Origin: Candidatus Iainarchaeum sp.
Lineage (GTDB): Archaea; Iainarchaeota; Iainarchaeia; JAADDC01
DNA length: 17,328 nucleotides
Direction of reading: 5' to 3'
Assembly: GCA_013154145.1 (NCBI GenBank)
Contig: JAADDC010000021.1
Location: 1 to 17,328, forward strand
This document shows, piece by piece, positions 14,498 to 17,328 of the stretch (the stretch's first letter is position 1; each line of letters opens with the position of its first letter). The notes under the pieces are model-generated. The model worked only from the letters and a program-made list of their open reading frames with translations. It made no database searches and was not told where the DNA came from. Made by a program: the position numbers and the translations under genes.

Positions 14498-15231
14498 GCG
14501 AAGAACTTGGCCCCCACTTCCCTGAGGATCGTGGCCGCCAGCGTCTGAGTAATTTTATTATGGTCCAGGGGAGGGGATACCTCCACCACGTCGAAGCCCA
14601 CCAGGGGAAAGGACGACTCCCTCAACCACTTGAGGAAGAGCCGGAAGGATATACCCCCGGGCTCCGGTGTTCCCACTCCCGGCGCCTCCGAGGGATCGAA
14701 GACGTCCACGTCGATGGAGAGGTACACCGGCGTGTCCGTGTAAAGGGGTTTTAGCGTGTAGGGAATGACCCGGATTTTACCTCGGGCCCAGTCCCACTCC
14801 TCGGGGGAAATATTCCTCACGCCCATGACCGTGACGTCCCCCACCTCCTCGTATATCCTCCGGATTACCGTGGCGTGGTTGAAGCGGTCCCCCCTGAACT
14901 CGTCCCTGCTGTCCAGGTGGGCGTCGAGAACCACCACCCTCAACTTTCCCCATCGCTTCAGGAAGCCCCTTAGCAGTCCAAGGGTGATGAAGTGATCGCC
15001 CCCCACGTAGGCCACCACGTCCTCGGCGATGACTTCCTCGATTTCCAGGGCGGCTATCTCCCCGATGCCGTCGATCTCCACCACGCCCTGGGGTTCTATG
15101 GTGACGCTCCGCTCGAAAAGCACGGAGAAAGGTTCTAGGTACTTCACGGCGTCAAAAACCCCGTAGGGGCCCTCCCGGGCTCCGCCCCTCCCTGCAACCA
15201 GCCCCTCGTAGGCCACCCCTATGACCTTCAC
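14494..15231 (-). CDS. speB: Agmatinase / ureohydrolase family protein
   Basis: A 245-aa binuclear manganese hydrolase. Every metal ligand is visible: H80 in GGDHF, D103, H105 and D107 in DAHLD, and D174 and D176 in LSIDVDVFDP. The loops APGVGTPEPGG and FDVVEVSPPLDH are standard for agmatinase. It would convert agmatine to putrescine and urea in polyamine synthesis. The usual GGDHS is GGDHF. At 245 aa it is shorter than typical (about 280-300), mainly at the N-terminus, though RGGAREGP is present. It starts with GTG, about 23 nt downstream of CCATAAAAGG. It ends tail to tail with the radical SAM gene, overlapping by 4 nt. Guanidinobutyrase or formiminoglutamase activity is a less likely alternative. 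Confidence 0.88.
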   Translation of the reverse strand: MKVIGVAYEGLVAGRGGAREGPYGVFDAVKYLEPFSVLFERSVTIEPQGVVEIDGIGEIAALEIEEVIAEDVVAYVGGDHFITLGLLRGFLKRWGKLRVVVLDAHLDSRDEFRGDRFNHATVIRRIYEEVGDVTVMGVRNISPEEWDWARGKIRVIPYTLKPLYTDTPVYLSIDVDVFDPSEAPGVGTPEPGGISFRLFLKWLRESSFPLVGFDVVEVSPPLDHNKITQTLAATILREVGAKFFA

Positions 15232-15249
15232 GTAAGGATCTGGGGACGA

Positions 15250-15259
15250 ACCTTTTATG
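15250..15259. promoter_or_regulatory. Probable bidirectional TATA box, speB / CDF-like gene
   Basis: CCTTTTATGG reads CCATAAAAGG on the minus strand, so both strands carry a TATA-like core. Its centre is about 23 nt from the speB GTG and 27 nt from the ATG at 15282. This spacing is why I reject the ATG at 15261 as the start of the plus-strand gene. Confidence 0.5.
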
Positions 15260-15281
15260 GATGAGCACCCAATTAGTAGGG

Positions 15282-16112
15282 ATGGAAGGCGTCGAAACAG
15301 GCCTCGTGAAAAAGACCTTCGTGCTCATATTTCTCTCGGTTCTGCTCTATGCGGCCTTTCTCCTTACCGGATCCCTCGCAGTTCTGGCGGACGCCATATA
15401 TTCGCTCACGGACGCCCTCTTCGTCTTCACCCTCTGGATATCTCTGGTTCTCGTCCACCGCAGGGTCCTCTCGGACATCGCCCTGAAGCTAACCTCCCTT
15501 TCCATCACCATACTCTCCCTCATCCTCGTCTTCTCCTCGGCCCTGCTTCTTTACTCGGGCTTCCTGGCCCTCAGGGCCCCCTACGTGGTCCAGTTTCCCG
15601 AGGTCATCGTGGCCGTGGAGATCCTCTTTGTTTTCGTTCTTTTCTACGTTTACACTTCCCTGAGAGAGGAGGCCCTCAGGGAGGACATACGGGCGCTGGT
15701 GGCCATCTCCCGCGACGTGGAGAGAAACATACTGGCCTCTTTCCTGGTAATTCTGGCCGCTCTCTTCTCCATGATTGGCATGCACAGCCTTGATCCGGCT
15801 GTGGCCATCCTCATCTCTGCCTACGTGCTTTACCGCTCACTGCTCCTCTCCTACCGCTCCTTTAGATCCATTTTTGGCGTGTCGGACCCTCTCCTGGAGG
15901 ACGCCATCAGCTTCAGGGTGAAGAACGCCGGCGTGAAGCTGAAATCCCTAAAGATCTACGGCATAGGGCCCTACTATTACGTGGAAATCGTTGTCGAGGC
16001 TGACCACCTGCCAGACCGCTGGGATAGAATCGAAGAAATAATCAGGAGAAGGGTGGAGGAGATCTTACCGGCGTCGGCGAAGGTGGTAGTGAGTCCGGGG
16101 GGAGGGATTTGA
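15282..16112 (+). CDS. Cation diffusion facilitator (CDF)-like membrane protein with altered metal site
   Basis: The frame opens at 15261 (283 aa), but ATG 15282 fits the promoter better. Numbering here is from 15261. About six hydrophobic spans are followed by a soluble C-terminal domain from about 210 (KSLKIYGIGPYYYVEIVVEAD), the CDF ferredoxin-like tail. SLAVLADAIYSLTDALF matches CDF helix 2. The usual His of HxxxD is Y47, with D44 and D51 kept. In the region of helix 5, RDVERNILAS, the expected H-x3-D reads D152-x3-N156. The tail contains no His. A normal Zn2+/H+ exchange site therefore looks incomplete, and the substrate may be another cation, or transport may be lost. Its stop codon lies inside the T loop of the tRNA-Tyr gene on the other strand. 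Confidence 0.7.
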   Translation: MEGVETGLVKKTFVLIFLSVLLYAAFLLTGSLAVLADAIYSLTDALFVFTLWISLVLVHRRVLSDIALKLTSLSITILSLILVFSSALLLYSGFLALRAPYVVQFPEVIVAVEILFVFVLFYVYTSLREEALREDIRALVAISRDVERNILASFLVILAALFSMIGMHSLDPAVAILISAYVLYRSLLLSYRSFRSIFGVSDPLLEDAISFRVKNAGVKLKSLKIYGIGPYYYVEIVVEADHLPDRWDRIEEIIRRRVEEILPASAKVVVSPGGGI

Positions 16113-16194
16113 ACCCCCGACCTGCCGGTTTCTGCCGTGTGGCAGGTGGGACCCGACTACAGCCGGCCGCTCTTCCAGGCTGAGCTACCCCCGG
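16094..16194 (-). tRNA. trnY: tRNA-Tyr (GTA) with 27-nt intron
   Basis: Acceptor stem CCGGGGG/CCCCCGG with C1-G72 and discriminator A, both typical of archaeal tRNA-Tyr. Then T8-A9, D stem GCTC/GAGC, anticodon stem GCCGG/CCGGC and anticodon GTA at 16158-16160 (minus strand). The T stem-loop contains TTCAAAT. An intron of 27 nt (16130-16156) lies after position 37, the canonical archaeal site, and contains a small hairpin CTGCC-ACAC-GGCAG. Mature length is 74 nt. CCA is not encoded. The 3' end overlaps the end of the CDF-like gene by 19 nt on the other strand. A TATA-like CCTTTAAACC is about 32 nt upstream. Confidence 0.95.
16130..16156 (-). other. Intron of tRNA-Tyr
   Basis: A 27-nt insertion between positions 37 and 38, removed by the archaeal splicing endonuclease. 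Its borders are set by keeping a 5-bp anticodon stem and a 7-base loop in the spliced RNA; a shift of one base cannot be excluded. Confidence 0.85.
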
Positions 16195-16220
16195 ACCCCA
16201 ATGATGGTTAAACACCGCAA

Positions 16221-16230
16221 GGTTTAAAGG
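16221..16230. promoter_or_regulatory. Probable bidirectional TATA box, tRNA-Tyr / 59-aa gene
   Basis: GGTTTAAAGG has a TTTAAA palindrome and reads CCTTTAAACC on the other strand. Its centre is about 32 nt from the tRNA-Tyr 5' end and about 26 nt from the GTG of the small membrane-protein gene. Confidence 0.5.
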
Positions 16231-16251
16231 CTTGCGCTGCCACATCTCCAC

Positions 16252-16431
16252 GTGGAGGAGCGGAAGGTAGCCGGCGCCATACTGATCGTCTTCGCATTGT
16301 TATTATTACTTCCCCGCTGGGGACTCCTGACCTTCTCCACCATCAGGGACCTCTTCATACTGCTGCTCTTCCTTGTGGGCCTTTACCTGCTTTTTTCAGA
16401 TGTCCAGAAGGACGAAGTCAAGGCTTCTTAG
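16252..16431 (+). CDS. Small 59-aa membrane protein, two predicted helices
   Basis: GTG-started frame reading MEERKVAGAILIVFALLLLL, then PRWGLLTFSTIRD and LFILLLFLVGLYLLF, ending DVQKDEVKAS. Two hydrophobic spans (about residues 7-20 and 34-48) flank a short loop with Arg-Trp, and both ends are charged. Codon use is like that of neighbouring genes. GGAGGA occurs within the first codons, not upstream, and a TATA-like box stands 26 nt before the GTG, so a leaderless mRNA is likely. Its end overlaps the ThiF-like gene by 36 nt tail to tail. I do not recognise a family and give no function. Confidence 0.6.
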   Translation: MEERKVAGAILIVFALLLLLPRWGLLTFSTIRDLFILLLFLVGLYLLFSDVQKDEVKAS

Positions 16432-17055
16432 ATCAACAACCAGCACCTTATCTTTCAAGCGTGGCTCCTCCCCCAGAAGTATCCTCAGCCCTTCCTCCAC
16501 GCCGATACCAGCCGTCACCATGATCTCCGGCGTGGAAACAACCCTGCTTTCCCGGGGAGAAATGGGGAGCGGCTTGGTGGGAACGGACACCATCCCCACG
16601 CCCTCTCCGACGCTCATGAAGACCAGCGGAACCTTTGCTTCCAAGGATCTCCTGAGGAGCTTCGTCTTGGCTTCCCATCGGTCGAGGCAGTCAAACACGA
16701 GGTCATAGGAAGAAAGATCAACGTCAAGGGCGTCCCCCTCGATGCCTCTCACCCTTGTGGGACGTCCCGACAGCCGCTCCTCCACGACGCGGACCTTTTC
16801 CTTTCCGATGTCGTCAAGGGCGTAGAAGAACTGTCTGTTTAGGTTGTGGACCTCCACGCGGTCGCGATCCACCACGTGTATCTCTCCTACTCCGCTGCCG
16901 ACGAGTCCGGCCAAGACAAAGCTACCAAGGCCGCCGGCGCCGGCCACGAGAACTTTTTTTCCTCTCAGGGGCTTCCAGGGGTGCCGGTTGCGTAGAAAGG
17001 GGTGCTCAGCTGCGTGCCTACTCCTCACCCCTTCGGCGTAATACCTCTTCATCAT
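16396..17055 (-). CDS. Short ThiF/MoeB/HesA (E1-like) family adenylating protein
   Basis: A 219-aa protein. VLVAGAGGLGSFVLAGLVGSGVGEIHVVDRDRVEVHNLNRQ carries the Rossmann GxGGxG loop (39-45), the ribose-binding acidic residues (D63/D65) and the family R74 (NLNRQ). The following DDIGKEKV supplies the Lys, and FDCLDRWEAK the second Asp that binds Mg-ATP. Such enzymes adenylate the C-terminal Gly of a ubiquitin-like sulfur carrier (MoaD, ThiS, SAMP) for molybdopterin, thiamine or tRNA thiolation. The Zn-binding CxxC pairs of MoeB are missing and length is below the usual 240-260. The only Cys in the core is C123. It starts at ATG 17055 (a second ATG is at 17052), about 30 nt from a TATA box shared with tRNA-Gln. 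Confidence 0.85.
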   Translation of the reverse strand: MMKRYYAEGVRSRHAAEHPFLRNRHPWKPLRGKKVLVAGAGGLGSFVLAGLVGSGVGEIHVVDRDRVEVHNLNRQFFYALDDIGKEKVRVVEERLSGRPTRVRGIEGDALDVDLSSYDLVFDCLDRWEAKTKLLRRSLEAKVPLVFMSVGEGVGMVSVPTKPLPISPRESRVVSTPEIMVTAGIGVEEGLRILLGEEPRLKDKVLVVDLRSLDFVLLDI

Positions 17056-17080
17056 CGCAACAATAACTTTGGACGTCCTA

Positions 17081-17090
17081 CGTTTATAAC
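17081..17090. promoter_or_regulatory. Probable bidirectional TATA box, ThiF-like gene / tRNA-Gln cluster
   Basis: CGTTTATAAC on the plus strand reads GTTATAAACG on the minus strand. The centre is about 30 nt from both the tRNA-Gln 5' end (17116) and the ThiF-like ATG (17055), so it is well placed for both directions. Confidence 0.55.
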
Positions 17091-17115
17091 CTCTACACCG
17101 GAAAGATAGAATCGG

Positions 17116-17188
17116 AGCCCCGTGGTGTAGCGGTCAAGCATGCGGGACTTTGGCTCCCGCGACCGGGGTTCGAATCCCCGCGGGGCTG
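17116..17188 (+). tRNA. trnQ: tRNA-Gln (TTG)
   Basis: Acceptor AGCCCCG/CGGGGCT with A1-U72, anticodon stem CGGGA/TCCCG, loop CTTTGGC with anticodon TTG, T stem-loop CGGGG-TTCGAAT-CCCCG, discriminator G. Length is 73 nt, with no intron and no encoded CCA. In most archaea this tRNA is first charged with Glu and then amidated; the enzymes are not in this window. It is first in a tandem with the H/ACA-like RNA and tRNA-Pro. Confidence 0.95.
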
Positions 17189-17246
17189 TGGCCCCGGTGG
17201 CGACGCAGGGGAGATCGGTGATCCCCTGTCTCTGGCCGGGGCCACA
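17189..17246 (+). ncRNA. Candidate H/ACA pseudouridylation guide RNA
   Basis: One irregular hairpin fills the space between two tRNAs. The lower stem is GGCCCCGG (17190-17197) with CCGGGGCC (17236-17243). An internal loop has 7 nt on the 5' side (TGGCGAC) and 6 on the 3' side (CTCTGG). The upper stem is 8 bp, 17205-17212 with 17222-17229. The apical loop GA-TCGGT-GA can form two sheared G-A pairs as a K-loop for L7Ae. ACA (17244-17246) follows the lower stem directly. From the base of the upper stem to ACA is 14 nt, matching the 14-16 nt rule of archaeal guides. The predicted target is 5'-CCAGAG-UN-GUCGCCA-3'. An alternative 6-bp pairing of CTCTGG with CCAGAG (17248-17253) exists. Confidence 0.65.
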
Positions 17247-17253
17247 ACCAGAG

Positions 17254-17328
17254 GGGCCCGTGGTGTAGCCTGGCCCAGCATACGGCCTTCGGGCGGCCGC
17301 GACCCGGGTTCGAATCCCGGCGGGCCCA
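17254..17328 (+). tRNA. trnP: tRNA-Pro (CGG)
   Basis: Acceptor GGGCCCG/CGGGCCC, anticodon stem CGGCC/GGCCG, loop TTCGGGC with anticodon CGG, T stem-loop CCGGG-TTCGAAT-CCCGG and discriminator A as the very last base of the window. Length is 75 nt, with no intron. Whether CCA is encoded cannot be seen. It probably comes from the same precursor as tRNA-Gln and the H/ACA-like RNA. Confidence 0.94.

Noticed and set aside
15261..15281. ATG at 15261 as start of the CDF-like gene
   Set aside because: It begins two bases after the probable TATA box, upstream of any transcript start that box could give; ATG 15282 is correctly spaced.
1..17328. CRISPR array, transposase or rRNA
   Set aside because: I found no regularly spaced repeats, no transposase or integrase motif and no rRNA sequence in the window.

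Overview
This window looks like chromosomal DNA of a thermophilic archaeon, most likely a euryarchaeote or a Hadarchaeota/Hydrothermarchaeota-like lineage. I cannot place it more precisely from sequence alone. The archaeal signs are: an RFC small (clamp-loader) subunit, archaeal/eukaryotic-type TyrRS and IleRS, a DHH phosphoesterase, an archaeosine-type radical SAM enzyme, a tRNA-Tyr with C1-G72 and an intron after position 37, TATA boxes about 25-30 nt upstream of start codons (leaderless or short-leader genes), and GTG/TTG starts. Coding density is very high, with many 4-nt and tail-to-tail overlaps. The backbone is GC-rich and Glu/Lys/Arg-rich; three stretches (about 3400-4000, 10640-11385 and 12540-13080) are AT-rich and carry toxin-antitoxin-type genes.

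Layout. 1-2497, minus: an operon rfcS > tyrS > PduO-type cobalamin adenosyltransferase, the last cut by the window start. 2533-3317, plus: a YbjQ/UPF0145 protein followed by a 4-TM membrane protein. 3402-3982, minus: a RHH antitoxin/PIN toxin pair. 4007-5044, minus: a DHH-family phosphoesterase divergent from ileS (5168-8044, plus). 7998-9197, minus: a DUF4143-type ATPase preceded by a perfect 20-bp inverted repeat. 9291-10628, minus: a NusB-domain RNA m5C methyltransferase. 10690-11466, plus: an AT-rich antitoxin/PIN toxin module whose toxin is broken, or recoded, at an A7 run. 11387-12478, minus: a DUF763 protein. 12565-13033: an AT-rich cassette of a 55-aa protein facing a RelE/HigB-like toxin, bracketed by a 13-bp direct repeat. 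13100-14497, plus: a RaSEA-like radical SAM protein fused to an ArcS-like core domain. 14494-15231, minus: agmatinase. 15282-16112, plus: a CDF-transporter-like membrane protein. 16094-16194, minus: intron-containing tRNA-Tyr. 16252-16431, plus: a 59-aa two-helix membrane protein. 16396-17055, minus: a short ThiF/E1-like protein. 17116-17328, plus: tRNA-Gln, a candidate H/ACA guide RNA and tRNA-Pro in tandem.

The common thread is tRNA and translation: two aminoacyl-tRNA synthetases, three tRNAs, an RNA cytosine methyltransferase, an archaeosine-pathway-like enzyme and a probable pseudouridylation guide. Agmatinase belongs to polyamine synthesis. The two most interesting items are the radical SAM plus ArcS-core fusion, which may combine two successive archaeosine steps in one chain, and the H/ACA-like RNA between two tRNAs. 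Several divergent gene pairs also appear to share one near-palindromic TATA box.
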